Positions 47,660-60,312 of a stretch of 64,000 bases of DNA are shown piece by piece. A model generated the notes under the pieces. That model saw nothing but the letters and a program-made list of their open reading frames with translations, was not told the DNA's origin and did no database searches. The stretch spans positions 32,390,649-32,454,648 of the forward strand of contig CM028330.1 of the NCBI GenBank assembly GCA_016647705.1. The letters are read 5' to 3'. The first letter of the stretch is position 1. Every line of letters begins with the position of its first letter. This DNA comes from Eucommia ulmoides (lineage: Eukaryota; Streptophyta; Magnoliopsida; Garryales; Eucommiaceae). Both the position numbers and the translations under genes were made by a program.

Positions 47660-48394
47660 GTGACTAATTAGCTATAGGATTGTGAAGCTAAATTGTTCTG
47701 TTTTGTGATTTACCGTGATGATGAATTCGGGATTTTGCTGATTAAACCCAGAATATACCTGGCCGACGGATTCATTACTCTATTGTTTGTGAAGTTGGTA
47801 TCTTAGGAGTTTGTCGGTTGGCGCAACCTCCTGGCTGTGCAATTTTGTGAATTGTATCTAGTCAAGAGTTGGTAAGAGTGATTACGTGTATCGCTAAGGC
47901 TTGGAGATTGTTTATTGTTTTAGAGAGTCTTGGATATCATCTTTCATTGCATTGGATTGATGGTGTATTTTCTCTTTCGGGATTTGTTGTTTGTTCTTTG
48001 AAGTGTATGGGTTTAACATTTTGATGTTTCTTCTAAGCGAGATGGGTTTGCAAATATTTTAGTATATCGCACTTGTAGGGGCGGGAGTTTTTAACTCGGT
48101 TTCCTTGATTATACCCTAGTTTAAGTAATAAATGACACACACTTACACTAAAGAGGGTAGAATCGCAACTGTTGCTCTTGGAAGGATGAACTTAATCCCT
48201 TACCACCTAATGACCAGACAATACTAGATCATTAGAGATTAGTCATGGCCTCTCATGATTGTTTCTATAGAATAAAGGCAATGGTGAGTCCGATATGTCT
48301 TTTAAAAGTCACATATGAATCTCAGTGTTTCAAACTTTTCTCTCAAGTTGTAATCCTAAAGATAATACCCTGACTTTCTTTCTAGACGATATTA
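47660..48394 (+). other. Interior of E with no recognised feature
   Basis: About 730 bp lacking a convincing frame, repeat or RNA gene. Confidence 0.45.
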
Positions 48395-48873
48395 TGTCAG
48401 CCACGGGTTCCTCAGGTGATGGTGGCCTTTATCCTTCCCACTCTCATAGGAAAGGCAAGGCCCCCTGAGACCTTGATCAAAGATAGTGCCTCGAAGCGCT
48501 CCCGAGGTTGACCCAAGACATCGGCATTTAGGATTTTTTATGACGTGCCTACCCTTTCCACTTCTACTGCTAAGAAGACCTTTAGAGAATCTAGAGTCGA
48601 GGACTTTATAATGGTAGTCTCTTCGAGTGGTATACCAGCAGAGGTGAGGAGCGGAGCACATATTCGACATAGCAGCTTAATGCCTGAGTCGATCTTTACC
48701 CTTCCAGCTCCAAAGGACATGGAGTTGAAGGATCAGTGTTATCGCGTCCTATTGTTTCTATTTTTCGGTGGGACTTCCATGGCTTCATTATCTAGAAGTT
48801 GGGAAATCTCCGTCTACGAATGGTATTCTTCTTTTGTCAAGAGATCCTTCCTGAGGGTAACTTCGAAGTGTAC
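48395..48873 (+). pseudogene. Unrecognised ORF fragment of element E, cut by a solo LTR
   Basis: An ATG at 48395 opens a Ser/Gly/His-rich start (MSATGSSGDGGLYPSHSHRK) that stops after 24 codons. A second frame is open from about 48533 to the solo LTR at 48874 (more than 110 codons), with S/T/K-rich start, then P-A-P-K-D-M-E-L-K-D-Q-C-Y-R, L-F-F-G-G-T-S-M-A-S-L-S and YEWYSSFVKRSF. It is followed after the LTR by 50272 onwards. By position between repeat arrays and a 5-kb interior it may be the gag or extra ORF1 of a Tat/Ogre element, but I see no zinc knuckle or known motif. Confidence 0.4.
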
Positions 48874-50266
48874 TGGTGGCTGCAATTTAAGCGTTGCTAC
48901 TTTCATCGCAAGCGTACGGATCAAGTTTCAGTATAATGGACCTTTCGGTTGGGTATCATATCCACAGGGATTAGTTGAGATTACTATTGAGTACCGTGAC
49001 TGTCATAACCTAATTTTATCTAGGCGGCTAAAAATATATTTTTAATTAATTACTACTAACACTAAACTAAAATACTAATTAAGTTAATTATACTATAAAT
49101 ACTATATTGAGATTATTTAGGGGAGTAGATTTCCTAGGGATTAACTTTATTTACTTAAATGTGTTTGATTTCGTTTTAGTTAATATTAACGGCGTTCGGC
49201 ATATCCGACAATCTCAGTTCGTAAACTCCCTCGCCACCTCTCTCAAGTGTAAGACAGGAGAATACGTGATTTCGTGTCAACGCCGAAGTCCCCCTCAACG
49301 TCTTAACGACTCTAGGTCACGTGAGTCTCACCCCAACGTCATTGATTGCACACTTTCTAACGCCTTCCCGAGTCGTTAGATTGTCGTATTGTGTTTACCC
49401 TAGTCCAAATCCGGGGTTATCTCTCCCGAGTGTCAAACTCCATATCTTAATATATCTAAATTAGCATATAATCATGGAAACATGGCAACACAATCAAAAT
49501 TATAAGGAACAACGATAAATGAAGCACAAATTCAACCAAAACTACATTTTTATAAATAATACATTAATCCCTAAAATAATCCATATTTAACTCATGGTCA
49601 TAACCGGTTATACATTAAAAATCGAGCTAAACATGCTCAACATCCTACCAAAGTTAAAAAAATAAAGAGAGAAACGGAAGAACTTAGCCGTAGTCCAAAG
49701 ATTCGATGCTAAAACCATCCAACGATCGCTTCTTCTTTATTACAACGCGTTCTTCTCCTTCAGAATTGGTTGAGCATACCCCGAAACACTCTCAAAATCA
49801 TAGGAATTCTACAGGGTCTCCTATGGCCGACTCTTTCAAAGGAGAGGAGAGGAGAGGGTTTAAATAGGGCTCAAAATATCTAATAAAATATCTAAATTGT
49901 GCAGAGCTGACCGCCTAGGCGGTGGGTATGTCAGTTTAATGTTCGCCACGGCGGTGGATTTCAGGGACATCCTGAAGTTTCACCACCTAGGTGGTGAGTT
50001 TATAGCATCAATAGCCCTTCTCTGCATTTTCACCACCACGGCGGTGGGCTTCTTTCAGAATATTGTCTTCTTGCTTGTTTTTCTATCGTTCTCCGATCGT
50101 TTTTGGTCTGAATTGATCGTTTGCGCTCCAATTTCAAACCTTTTCACCCATACACATGTTTTAATACAAAAAGAATAAAAATATTAAAACTTAATAAAAA
50201 CGTACTAAACGTACTTGAAAACTAACAATTTCAGTTTGGAAATATATAGGTAATTTACACCTATCA
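48874..50266 (-). repeat. Solo Athila-type LTR, reverse orientation (1393 bp, TSD TGTAC)
   Basis: The minus strand starts TGATAGGTGTAAATTACC and the plus strand starts TGGTGGCTGCAATTTAAGCG. Perfect TSD TGTAC at 48869-48873 and 50267-50271. Contains 'cgccgaagtcccc' and 'gactctaggtcacgtgagtctcacccc', as in the other Athila-type LTRs. Palindromes CCGCCTAGGCGG, CCACGGCGGTGG, CCACCTAGGTGG and CCACGGCGGTGG are at 49909-50047. It splits the ORF fragment of E. Confidence 0.9.
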
Positions 50267-50271
50267 TGTAC

Positions 50272-51287
50272 CCTGCTTGTCTCGTGGTTAAAATCCCAAC
50301 ATCCTATGTTGTGTGGTGGTTTTCTGGTTCTATGGCATCTTGATGAATTTGTCTCATAGAATAGTATTTGATAAGACTGCATTCTTGGTTGTGAAAGTCA
50401 TGGGAATTTGAGGTGTTGTGTATAGTTGGTTCAGGAATGACTGTAAGCATATCAAACTAGTTTCAAAATAGACTTTATGGGTGCAAGTATCATATCAATG
50501 ATTTCCTATTGATGCTAGATGACATGCAGAATGCCATAGGATTTCGTGAAGTATGATGCCTAAGTTTCCTTATGTGTAGGAAGGTTATGCATGCCTAAGT
50601 GACTCGTGATGTATAGTGCCTATGTAGTTCTTTGGTACTGACTTTCTGCATTGTATGATTTTTTGACACCCAATTCTAGAATGTTTTCCTAAGGAATGCA
50701 TTATCTATCAAGAGATGCTAGTTTTCTCGTAAAATGTTTCCTAGAATCTTTGCGTCAGGAACCCTTTTGCCATTAGCCATCTCTCTCGGTTTCTTTCATG
50801 TCGATCCTGATGCAGAAAGTTGACTATTGCTTTTGAGAGGCTTCCTGCTCCTTAGTTGCTTCCTGTATTGCAATTGGAATTCTGACCTGGATTTTTCTTC
50901 GAACAGTCTTTGGGTTTTTATGGAAAGATGGGAAGGTTCGGACAGGAATAGCAGAGGGTTATTTAAGGTCTCTCTTGGTTGAGATCAGGATTTCCCAGAA
51001 TGGGAACATCTGGCTGGGAATGGAGATCGCTGTTGATTTGGCACGAGCTTTGAATGACTTTTTGGATGAGTTTTGGGAGTGGGTTCGAATAAATGGATTA
51101 TTTAGCAAGGCGTTTTCTCTTCCTTTCCTGTATTTTCCTAAGTTCATTTCTAATGCTTTAAGCATTAGCCTATACACCGTGTATTTTTCCCTTTTCACTT
51201 TATGCAAGATTATTTTGTCTAGAGTATACTCAGGTAATCATATTCAAACGATCCTTCATCTTAATGATTGTCATGATTTTTGCACCT
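50272..51287 (+). other. Interior of E, no recognised protein
   Basis: Short frames such as 50975-51289 show no motif. Repeated 'cctaagt.actcgtgatgtat..tgcctatgt' phrases occur at 50545-50630. Possibly the remains of a gag region but not supportable. Confidence 0.35.
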
Positions 51288-51288
51288 G

Positions 51289-51435
51289 ATCAATCTAAAT
51301 TATGATGAAGATAAGTTCAATAGTAATTTAGACCCAATATCTGTAGTCATTACCTAAAGCTCGCTTCATGGATTAATCTAAATTATGATGAAGATAAGTT
51401 CAATAGTAATTTAGACCCAATATCTGTAGTTATTA
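51289..51435 (+). repeat. 83-bp-spaced direct duplication
   Basis: 'atctaaattatgatgaagat' and about 40 further bases occur at 51293-51347 and again at 51376-51430, with one 28-base segment between them that is itself half of an inverted repeat. Confidence 0.85.
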
Positions 51436-51775
51436 GTTAATGAGGTTATCTAGTTCTAATTCCAATAAGTTCTGATATTTATATTTTCTAAGATATTTAT
51501 CGAGATTACCTAGGCCCTATATGTTATCCGAGGCTTCATCGATGGCTCTGCTTCATTTCTTTCATCTTGGACTAAGGGTAGGCGGATTGGGCCTTCCGCA
51601 GATGACTCAGAGGAGAAAGAATAGAAGTGATGGAGAAACAAGTGTCAGTTAATGACAACTAACAAATGTTATTATGTCTTGGTAGGGTTAAAAAAAATTC
51701 ATTTTGTTTTCTTTCACTCTAGCAAGTAGGGACTCATACTTTTTATATAATCCATGAAGCGAGCTTTAGGTAATG
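51348..51775. repeat. Perfect 28-bp inverted repeat with 372-bp spacer
   Basis: 51348-51375 and 51748-51775 are exact reverse complements (CATTACCTAAAGCTCGCTTC.. / ..GAAGCGAGCTTTAGGTAATG). Confidence 0.85.
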
Positions 51776-53234
51776 ATCCCGGTCAAGTTGGCCCAAGTCA
51801 CAAGGTGTTGAGACACCCCTAAGACTTTATACTCGGATTGTATAGAGAGCGTGATTCACCTAATGGCTTTCGTGTGACCACTCAATGTTTAGAATTTTTT
51901 TGAGACCAGTCTTTCTTATTTCTCTTAACACTTATGTTTAGAATTTTACATTTGTTGAGGATTAGGGTAATTTAAGTCGGTCTTGAGGTCTTTGTTAGTT
52001 CCGCCCTTATCCTGACTACTTAGCACATTTATCTGATATGAGTTATCGTTATCTTCTAGTCTTAAATGTCTTCAGTTATGCGAGGTTCTTCTTGTTTTTT
52101 GCTTTTTAGCAAGTTTTTCGTAGCACCTCAGAATTGGTCATGTCTAGATAAAGACTTAGATTATGTTAGTCAATCTTCAATTTGTTCAGCTGCCCAATCT
52201 TTTAAGAAAAAAAATTCGCGGACAAGTTTGGGCTCTAAGACTTTATCTATCATTTTTAAGTGTTCGGGATGCTTATTCCTTTATTCTGGTTTGAGGAAGT
52301 CATCTGTATGTTTTCAAGGTTACTTGGACATTCCTAGGTTGGAACATGTGTAGCGATTCCAAAATTAGGATTTCTAGGTTTTCTTTCTAGCGTTCTCAGA
52401 TTTTTTGTCAATATCTCACCATTGTTCGGTTGAAACAAGACATTTCTTCTAACATTTTTTCCTTTGGAAATTGGTCTACTTTAGTATTGAAATCATATCA
52501 TCATTATTTTGATCGTGCGCAGTATGTGAATTACGATAAGCAGATTAATTTATGGAAGTTAGAGTATAACGACTTGAGTCAACCTTAGATAAAATAAGCT
52601 TTCATTTGGTGATTTGTAGATCTGGTACATAGGTGTACAAGTGAATACCTAATTCATTAGAAGGGACTTTAAAGAAATCAAGGGAAAGGCCGAGATAGAT
52701 ATGGTCTTCTTTTATCTTTTCTCGAAATAATAAGGTTGGGTTTGTCTTGCTCAATATTTGTTTTAGGGTCGTAATGTCTTCTGGCATCATTGGGATTTCA
52801 GAGTCGTTCTAAGTACTTCCAATAGAGGGAGGGATCAGTTCCATCTTTTGATTTTGCAAGCAGCTCTTGGATGGCTTTTGGCAAACATTACCTAAAGCAG
52901 ATTTCCTAGGTTTATTAAGTGATTAACCAACCTAGACCTCTACTAATGAACGTTTTTAGGATGTAAATTACCCTACCTCTATGCATGGTTTTATTTTTTA
53001 CTATGTATGAGTATTTCTACATAGATGATGATGTTCGTGTTGTGCATATGCAATCTTAGGAAGATATAGCTCTAGTAAACAATTCTCAAATATGTTCTGG
53101 ACAGACCTCGGCTTGGACTTGGCTTCATAGGACTAGGGTAACTTTGGATTTTTGGTTCATCCTCTAGTTTAGGAGTTAGGGTCACTTTAGGACTATAGCA
53201 TGATTTGACATTTTATCCTCAAGGTACGCATCAT
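51776..53234 (+). other. Interior of E, no recognised protein
   Basis: About 1.45 kb. The frame 52066-52353 is Ser/Phe-rich and without motif. Nothing else is supportable. Confidence 0.4.
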
Positions 53235-53770
53235 TCTTTCTAGGACTCAAGGGCAGGAGTGTCATTTTCGTCATCACGTCCTGGACCAGGACACCTAAGA
53301 CTTAATGTCAGAAATATCCTTTTTCTTTTTTATTTTCAAAGTAGGGATATTTTTCTTATAGAACTTGGTGATAGACTCATCTTTTCATTTTTTTTTTTTT
53401 TTTTTTTTTTTTTTATCACCATTCTTAGGTCCTAATGACAGAATTGTCCTAGATTCTGCCTATAGATTATTTTCTTAGCACTTAGTGATAGGATTGTCCT
53501 ATTTTCTCCTCAACCATAGATTATGTCTCCTAGGACTTGATGACAGGATTATTTTTTCTTTCCAAAGTAGGGATAATTGCTCCTAGGACTTGATGATAGA
53601 CATGTCTTTTTTTCTCAGAAATGGATTATTGTTCTTAAGACCTAATGACAGAATTATCCTATATTTTTCCTAAACACATGAATCATTTTCCTTAGGACCT
53701 AATGGTCATCATTTTTCTTCCTCAAGAGATGGATTATCATTCTTAGGGCTTGAGGAAGATTTTAAGATGC
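53235..53770 (+). repeat. Tandem array of about 57-bp units
   Basis: About nine diverged units built on 'CTTAGGACYTRATGACAGRATTGTCCT' followed by a pyrimidine-rich half and 'catagattat'. Interrupted by a T-run of 27 at 53388-53414. Confidence 0.8.
53388..53414. repeat. Poly-T run
   Basis: 27 consecutive T within the tandem array. Confidence 0.95.
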
Positions 53771-53989
53771 ATTTGATTTCTTGATGTCTACTAAGGGTGA
53801 ATTCATTTCGACGATCTCACTAGTAAACCCTAGGTGGCCTTTTATCAGAATAGATTTTGACTGGCTTGAGGCATTTTGAACCTAAACAAAATGTGTTCCT
53901 AATGGTGCATAATTCCTAAGGTACAAGTTTTAATGAGAAAGGACACTATGCTTAGGACTCGACATGAATCTCCTAGGAAAATGTGACCC

Positions 53990-54180
53990 GGGATATGTTT
54001 ATGATTTGGATCACACAATCTTGATGTGACTGGGTGACGACACTTTCTTATGTTTTGGTTGTTTAACGTGATTTCGCATAAGGGGTATGTTTACGATTTG
54101 GATCACACAGTCTTGATTTAACTGTATGATGACACTTTCTCATGTTTTGGTAGTTTAACATGATTTCACGTGATTGAGGT
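53990..54180 (+). repeat. Tandem duplication, period 92 bp
   Basis: 'ggtatgtttaygatttggatcacaca.tcttgat' begins at about 53992 and 54084, and both copies run to 'gtttaacrtgatttcrc'. Confidence 0.8.
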
Positions 54181-54189
54181 AGATTATTT

Positions 54190-55304
54190 CACATTGTATT
54201 AGCAGATGAATTTTAGACAGGCTTGTTTAGCAAAGCTATGATTATTTGCTTATTCTGAGATCGAATTATTTTTTTTAATTTAAAAAGCGAAGATGCTGGT
54301 GATTTTGTTAATGTATGTTTTAAGTGAATTATTATGGAGGCAATGGGCATTATTAGCTTAACATTTTATGTTTGATTGTTTATTGGGTTAAGTGAAGTAC
54401 CTTGTTCTTTTCTACAACTTGCTCCATATTCAAATTTTTGCAAACGTTTTTTGATGCTGAGTAAGCTAGAAATGCATGGGATAGAACAAGAATTCTCACA
54501 CGGATTATTATGCCCCTACTTGTCCTAAAAAATAATTCTAACTGCTTAGTACAATAGTAATGTAAATAACTATACAAAATTTGAAATAATGATATCTCTC
54601 TCCAAAATAAGTGTCTAAAGTAGAACAAGATTTTGGTTATCCTCTATCCTAGGCTCACTATATGTGGTTTTGGATTTTCTTCTGGCGTATCCTAAAAATA
54701 GCTCAGTTCCCAGACCTTCAAACCTTAGGTGTCCTACCCGTGGGGGCGGGGGGGGGACTTCTATCTTTGGTTGGTGATTCGAGCGAGAAACGTTTCGTAG
54801 CCGGCTCGGGAGATGTAACCCTCAGCCTTGCTTTTACTAGCTTCTCTTTCGAACCTAAGGGTTTTCAGGGCTTAGATCGGTACGATAAAACCACTGATAA
54901 AAGCCCCTACAGCCTGTCTCTCTATCCCTAAGAGGGTTACAGTTTGGGTTTTTATCATGACATGCAATACAAAATGAGTACTCATGTGTTGGAGAGAGTA
55001 TATAGTAATGTAAATGCAGAAATGTAGAGACAACATTTAAATACAATATTTAAATATTGTAAATATAAATGTAGTAAATAAAGATAGTAGATATGTATGC
55101 ATGCTGATATATACACATGAAATGATATGATTTCTATTGTTTTGTGTTATTATTGTTGTTATTATTGCTATTATTGTTGTTATTGTTGTTACTGTTATGT
55201 TTTTGGTAGGGAATAGTTTATGTTTGAAATCAAAGATGTAATGCTTAAATTTTATTAAATAGTGAACATGGATTTAGACTCCAACTAGGCCTGTCTTTCA
55301 TAAA
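54190..55304 (+). other. 3' interior of E, no recognised protein
   Basis: Includes a GC-richer stretch (54690-54930) with a G-run and a short frame without motif, and a TTATTGTTG microsatellite-like tract at 55138-55200. No gene can be supported. Confidence 0.4.
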
Positions 55305-55328
55305 AAAATCCCCAGCGAAATCGCCAAC
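55305..55328 (+). other. Pre-LTR sequence of element E
   Basis: 'aaaaatccccagcgaaatcgccaac' directly before LTR start TGATGCACCC. A conserved 'ccccagcggagtcgcca' form at this place is what I know from Tat-type gypsy elements; it marks the right LTR boundary. Confidence 0.55.
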
Positions 55329-57575
55329 TGATGCACCCTGGATTTCGATAACGGAAGAAGTAGAGAATCGGGAAGAGGATGAAAACAAGTTTCATCTCTT
55401 CCCCTATAAGTTATCCAAATCCGTTCATTTTTTAAAATGGATTTTCGAGGGATTTTCTAGACGTTGGTTATGAAAAACTTATTGGGCCAAGATTTTTGTT
55501 AAAAATGGAGTCGCCACCTAGAATGGGGTTAAATTGTGTGCTAGGTTACCGGGATTTTGAAAATTCATTTTTCCTTTTGAAATGGCCCGTGTTTTGACTT
55601 CCATTGGTCTATGTACCAAAGATATTTTTTAAGTTCGGAAGTCAATTATTCCTCGGGAAAGGTGTTAGACACCCCAAAACATTCATCCGAAGATGGTACC
55701 TCAGTCTAAATAGATATTCACTGTTAAACACTATCCAAGAAGTTTTCTTTGATTTACCTAAACAAAATAATTCTTTTTTTTTTTTGTAAGTTGTTCTTTT
55801 TATGTATTTTTTACATGATTTAATGGAAAACAGGTAAATACTACAACCACTACTAGTCAGTGATACCCAAAAACAGTTTATATACAGACAAATATCTAAA
55901 TATGCATGATATACTAAATGAAATTCAAACTAAGACTAAATTATTTGGATATGCGACCGAACCCGCATGTGGATTGCCTACGTATCTTGAATGAGAATTA
56001 GGTCATCATGTAGTTCATTCTGGTTAGGGTAAAGAAAAAGGTTTATTATTAGAGGTGTGACCGAACCCTTATGAGCTGCCTACATACTTTGGGTGGTTAC
56101 CAAAAATCATGTCAGCCGTAGTTCAGTCTTGTTATGTTTGAAAGTTGGGTTGGTTTTGGTTAAGAGCTGAATTAGTTTAGTTAAGTTTCAATTGATTATT
56201 AGTTAGTTTTGAAACAAACCTTTGATTTTGTCAAGAACCTCAAGCGAACTCCTTTGCTTTGGTTAGTTTAGTGCTTCTGTGTGAGTTGTAAGTTAAAAAT
56301 TGAAAAGAAATACCATATATATATATATGCCAGTCCTACTCATAACTAAGGAAAACGGGAAGTTTTCAAAAGAAGAATCACACATATCCCCGTAGGAATA
56401 GAGGCCCTCCCTTTATCTCGAGTTCTTATCCACAAGGGTTTGTCGATGTAGTATATAAGTATATATGTATTTATGTGTGTTTGTTGAGCAAAAAGAAAAA
56501 AAGAAATATGATGTTCTTGGGGAGAATCGTATAGACTATGTACAACTCATGGTGTGAATAGTCATTTTGCTCGAATCAGAATGCATTTTTCCCATGTGGT
56601 TGGATGAATCGATGTTTTTGAATGTCTTGGCATGTTTTGAATGCACTTGAATGATTTTTGTATGATTTAACCCTAATTTGGTTGCTATGGTTAAGATTAG
56701 GTATTTGTTTGATGTTCTTAACAAAATTAAATGCTTGTTAGGTTGTTCTTAGGGTTTGTTTGATATTTTATGGGTTTTATGTGTTAAGAACATGAAAGTG
56801 AGCTTATTATTTACAAGATCCTACTATATACAAAACAATATTCACAAAATCAACCAAGAATCATACAGGGTTTGGTAGAAACATACTTACTTAGGGGATG
56901 TGATCTTCCCTAAGTATTTACCTCCTTTTCCTTGATCGGTGGTTGGCCGGTGGTTGATCGGTGGTCCCGGTTCTTTGAATTCCTAGCCAAGAACCCAAGA
57001 ACAACAACCTACTTAGGGTCTAAATACCGGTTAGATCCACTATTTCGGTTTAGTTGTCATAAATTCTCTCAAAGTGCATTGAACCTAGTCCTTAGGTGTC
57101 ACTTTTCATTTAATGCAAAGTGATAAGTCATGACTTGGAGGCCACACACTTGGTTCATTTCGGATGGAATCAGGTAAACTTTCCTTGTAACCGCCAGTTG
57201 GTTTCCAGGTTGCCTAGTTACCCTTAGATATTTTTATGAAAATATCTAGATCCTTTGAACCTAGCCATGCCATGTCATCCCAAGCATTTAGTGCTTGATG
57301 GGATGTGCATTAAATTCTTCGCTTAGAGGCTACTCATCCGGTTTGGTTTTGGTAACGGGTTATCATGATTCAAGGCTTTTAGTTGGTTTCCAAGATATTT
57401 TGTATCTAGATACCATGAATTTGGTCTTGACATGTCATCTCAGTATTTAATGCTTGGTGGGATGGGCCAATGTTCATTGAATGCCTTACTTAGGTGGCAA
57501 ACCGAATCGGTTTGGTTTCAATAACGATTGGTTGTGCCCTAAGTGTCTTATCATCTTCCTTTGCTACTTGGTAGG
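55329..57575 (+). repeat. Right LTR of element E, cut by element F
   Basis: TGATGCACCCTGG onward matches 27250-30000 of the left LTR, with the two large indels noted there. It includes two CCGAACCC motif units (55955-56015, 56055-56125) and one ACTTAGGG hairpin (56889-56915). Element F begins at 57576, after 'gtagg'. Confidence 0.75.
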
Positions 57576-58821
57576 TGTTGTAATAAATTATGCACAAATG
57601 AATTACTCGCAAGTGCACGAGGTCAACAAGTAATAAAGTGATCCGAAGATCAAGTATCGTCCACTGGGATTTATCGTTAGAACAAGCTAAGTATTACAAT
57701 TAAAATAATTCAATTTTATCTAGACGATTAAAGATTTGAAAGGTGTTCGAGATATGAAAACAAATTAAACTACAATACTTAGAATGAATTCTATGAGAAT
57801 GGATTATCTAGGGATTAACTTCGTTTACTCATACGTGCTTGATTTTTTATAGTTTATACTAATGGTCATCAAGCTATTCAACAATCTAGATTTCTAAAAC
57901 TCACTCACTACCTCTCCCGAGTGTAAAGTAAGTAAATATGTAACCACGTCAAAACCAATATCCCTATCAAGAGTTTAAACAATTACATGTGTCTTGCCCT
58001 AACCTTATGGATTGCACACGTTCTAATAATCTCCCAAAACATTAGAACTTGTGTTGTATTTAAACCTAGTCCGAATCTGGGGTTACCTCTCCCAAGTATC
58101 AAACCCCGTATTCTCAAATCAACCATTATATCATATACAAGCTTACAATGGAAGTGATAAAACGGTAAACACAATCGAATAGGGATAAACAACCGTTATA
58201 AAAACATAGATTTACTTAAACACAATACTTGTGAACAACATTAATCCCTAGACAATAAATATTTAGCTATGCATGGCCATAACCAAATATCCAACAACAA
58301 ACGATAGATACATCATCAAAATAACAAACCAAGAGTTTCAAATGAAGAGAGAATGGAAGAGAAGATATGCAAATCTGAAGAGTGAGTGATTCCACTTCTG
58401 AAAGATTCGCTCAATGTCGTTTCCTCTTCTCCAATGGTAATCTTCTTGGCTTGGTCTGATTCTAGGGCTCCAAAAACGTCTTTGACAATAGAGGCATCAA
58501 GGGGTATAAATAGATATCTCAAAAAATTCTAAAAGATCATGAAAATGCATTGCTACTTGGTGCAATAGCACTGCAGCGCGCAAATGACAAAATGGGCGCC
58601 AAACTGGTACACGCTGTAGGGCGCTCTTGGCAGAACACCACTTTGGCTCTTTTTTCACTCATTTCTTCATTGACGTCCTATCGACGGGCCTGATTTGCAA
58701 GCGTTTTCACCTAAAACACCTTATCTGCATAAAAACGAATAAAAACTATTGAAAACACTAATAGAACACTTGAAAACTACCAAATTCGGATTAGAAATAT
58801 ATAGATAAAATCAATCTATCA
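57576..58821 (-). repeat. 3' LTR of element F (1246 bp)
   Basis: TGTTGTAATAAATTATGC ... AATCAATCTATCA on the plus strand. It shares its late part with 35183-35635 and the general plan with the LTRs of D and the two solo LTRs. In place of CCTAGG palindromes, 58560-58635 has GCACTGCAGCGCGC and ACACGCTGTAGGGCGC. Confidence 0.85.
58503..58513 (-). promoter_or_regulatory. TATA box in the LTR of F
   Basis: The minus strand reads CTATTTATACC, followed by CCTTGATGCC. A plausible LTR promoter. Confidence 0.5.
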
Positions 58822-58845
58822 AATACCCCAAACTTAGAATTTTGT
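58822..58845 (-). other. Polypurine tract region of element F
   Basis: The minus strand reads TTCTAAGTTTGGGGTATT next to the LTR start TGATAGATTG, as in element D. Confidence 0.7.
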
Positions 58846-60312
58846 TAATCCTCGAGTGAAAACACCCACACAAGAAAACAAAACTACCACAACAAATTCA
58901 TGAACACAAATACTAAAGAACAAAGACACAAACGAACTAAAAATAATTATGCGTGAGTTTTTGAATTTCAACTAATAACCAAAAAGTTTTTCGTCAACAT
59001 TCCCCAATCATTTCGAGTTCAAGAATAAACCGCACAGTGTGATGTTCTAGAATTTCAACATTTAATAACGGTAAATGTCATTCTAGATCATTTCCATGTG
59101 AATGTGCTAAGATTCTCATTACACAACCATCCAAAGACCGGATTGAATTATCCTTCAGCAAAGTTCATGACTAAAACCGAAAAGGTATAGAATTTCTATA
59201 AGCCAGACTGAGTTTCATTCTCCACTAATGTAGGCTAAGCAATTCTCAGAGATCAAAAGGGCTTGGTTCGGTTTTTAGCAACTGGCCAAGGGTAAAACAG
59301 GAATATAAAACAGGATAGTGTCATTAGATCAATGATACCCAAGGCATAACGATTGGCCCTCAACTACTCTCACACCCACAAAGACAAATCCGATTCAACC
59401 CCGAACTTACTTTTAAAATCACAGTACTCACTTGTCGAAGCAAACTAAAACAAAACAACGATTACACACGTTTTTTTTTTTTTTTTTTGCACATCCCCAA
59501 ACTTATTTAATTTGTTCAATTTCACAGGTGTGGAACAATAGCAGAAAAATAACAAGTGAATACTAGAATACCGAACCAATCAAAATTCTCCCAAAACCCA
59601 ATTGCTCACTTCAATTAGCATAGACAAATACTAACTTGATAAGAACTCGACTCGTGCATTAGGTATAGTGACAATGGTTTGGAAAAAAATTAATTGGTTA
59701 GGGTATTTGATGCGTGTTCAGAATTGAAACGGCTAAAAACCTTCGACAGGGTACGAGGAGTAAAATAATTTGCATGGTAGGCTTCAATAGCTCAAACGAT
59801 CAAAATGAATGCCTAAATCATTTCTTATGAACTACCTCGCCTAGGATTTCGCCTCAAATTTCCCTCAATCAGGTTCTAAAATCCCTTAAATTTGTCATGA
59901 ACTTGGATAACTGGATAATTGACGTCAAATCATTTGGATAGTTAGTACATTGGGTCAACGTGCTCGTGCAAATTAGGATCCACAATGAATTTTACCAAAA
60001 TGAGATATCAAGTACACATAACACACATGAATGGGCATTACGCTTGACCTCGACAGACAATTAGGGGATAATATCATCATCGGATAATGGTAAAAAAGAA
60101 CTACAAAACTCAACATACAATTGCAACAAGATACAAACATAATTATAACTAAACTAAACAAACATGCATGAAAGTAACTAAAAAACAATTAAACTTAACC
60201 TAACACAACCAACAAACAAACGGTAAACAAGAAAACATACAAAACACACAGAATATAGAAAATCCCCCCCAAACTTAGAATGGGCAGTGTCCACAATGAC
60301 CCAACTTCGAAC
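58846..60312 (-). other. 3' untranslated region of element F
   Basis: About 1.47 kb with no frame worth naming (59973-60188 is a shadow). It has a T-run at 59471-59488 and blocks matching the 3' UTR of element D in reverse, e.g. 59832-59855. Confidence 0.6.

Noticed and set aside
49897-50178. Small protein gene
   Set aside because: It lies over the palindrome module of a solo LTR, with no motif.
54662-54931. Plus-strand ORF with Gly-rich start
   Set aside because: The Gly run comes from a G-run; no motif, no start context, and no match to retrotransposon proteins known to me.
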